NCBI GenBank assembly: GCA_943735955.1
Contig: OX030958.1
Coordinates: 5,792,626-5,856,625, forward strand
DNA: 64,000 bases
Direction of reading: 5' to 3'
From: Piscicola geometra
Lineage: Eukaryota; Annelida; Clitellata; Hirudinida; Piscicolidae
Below, piece after piece: positions 63,666 through 64,000 of this stretch. Every line of letters starts with the position of its first letter. Within the stretch, counting starts at the first letter, position 1. The notes beneath the pieces were generated by a model, which was not told the origin of the DNA, did no database searches, and was given only the letters and a program-made list of their open reading frames with translations. A program made the position numbers and the translations under genes.

Positions 63666-64000
63666 GAAAAAGAATAAGAGCAAGATTTAGGTTTTGAACA
63701 ACTTATGGATGGGCAAAGTTTGCGTTTATGCAGCTTCTATGCATGAAACGATATTAAATTCTTTCACAAATAACTATATCAATTGCTTGTTTGCTAGCTT
63801 GGAGGATATCAGGGGCTCAAGCCCCTATGGTTCTATGTTGTCTTTTATAAGAAACCATTCCAAAAAGACATCAATTCTATGGCTTTCTTTCTAGTTTCTG
63901 ACATTTAATTTATGCCTCGATTGTTTATTGTGGCATGCAGATAGACGGCAAAGCGAGCCAAAAATACAAGTTAATTTATCGGATGATAAGGAAACTAATA
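63666..64000. other. Receptor intron continuing past the window edge, no gene seen
   Basis: It should be part of the intron upstream of the CUB exon. It contains a small GGGGCT...AGCCCC hairpin near 63811. No exon was recognised. Confidence 0.5.

Noticed and set aside
63477..63683. Leu-Thr-His-Ser frame
   Set aside because: Translation of the (TGAG)n array.
63809..63826. GGGGCT...AGCCCC hairpin, like a transposon end
   Set aside because: Only one short hairpin with no matching partner end or target duplication was found in the window.

Overview
This window is AT-rich nuclear DNA from a multicellular animal. The genes are split by introns with GT...AG ends. They encode extracellular CUB, LDL-receptor class A (LDLa) and MAM modules, an ankyrin/SOCS-box protein and secreted proteins, and the non-coding part is crowded with microsatellites, minisatellites and DNA-transposon remnants. 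An invertebrate, perhaps an arthropod, is likely, but the sequence does not settle the phylum. No prokaryotic operon, CRISPR array, rRNA gene or convincing tRNA gene was seen. All gene models were spliced by hand from open frames, splice dinucleotides and phase matching, without transcripts.

Layout. 1-9.9 kb is an AT-rich gene desert with a long TTGTA pentanucleotide array. 10.0-11.2 kb (minus) is a three-exon gene for a 98-residue secreted protein. 13.4-16.3 kb (minus) is a four-exon gene for a 604-residue ankyrin-repeat and SOCS-box (ASB-type) protein, a predicted substrate adaptor of a Cullin-RING ubiquitin ligase. 17.0-18.6 kb holds an orphan signal-peptide exon and decayed coding fragments, one of which is interrupted by a small transposon. 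19.8-21.4 kb (plus) is a seven-exon gene for a 227-residue secreted protein of no family I recognise.

From 24.0 to 63.3 kb (minus, 5' end outside the window) one very large gene encodes a single-pass cell-surface receptor. The visible order from the N-terminal side is CUB, LDLa, two MAM domains, four LDLa modules, a transmembrane helix and a long cytoplasmic tail. The tail carries tyrosine motifs, Asn/Gln-rich tracts and a C-terminal T-x-V sequence like a class I PDZ ligand. Nineteen exons are placed. The reading frame is continuous from the first placed MAM exon to the stop codon (3,498 coding bases over 16 exons). A phase break shows that at least one exon is missing between 48.2 and 55.7 kb.

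Mobile DNA includes a complete 1,183-bp non-autonomous hAT-like element at 39,094-40,276, with perfect 16-bp terminal inverted repeats and a perfect 8-bp target duplication, lying in a receptor intron. There is also a second short inverted-repeat family with four copies between 9 and 18.1 kb. Tandem repeats lie next to receptor splice sites unusually often, and in one case the donor GT is the first unit of a long GT array. The genes are not an operon. The receptor and the ASB protein have no demonstrated link beyond sharing this locus.
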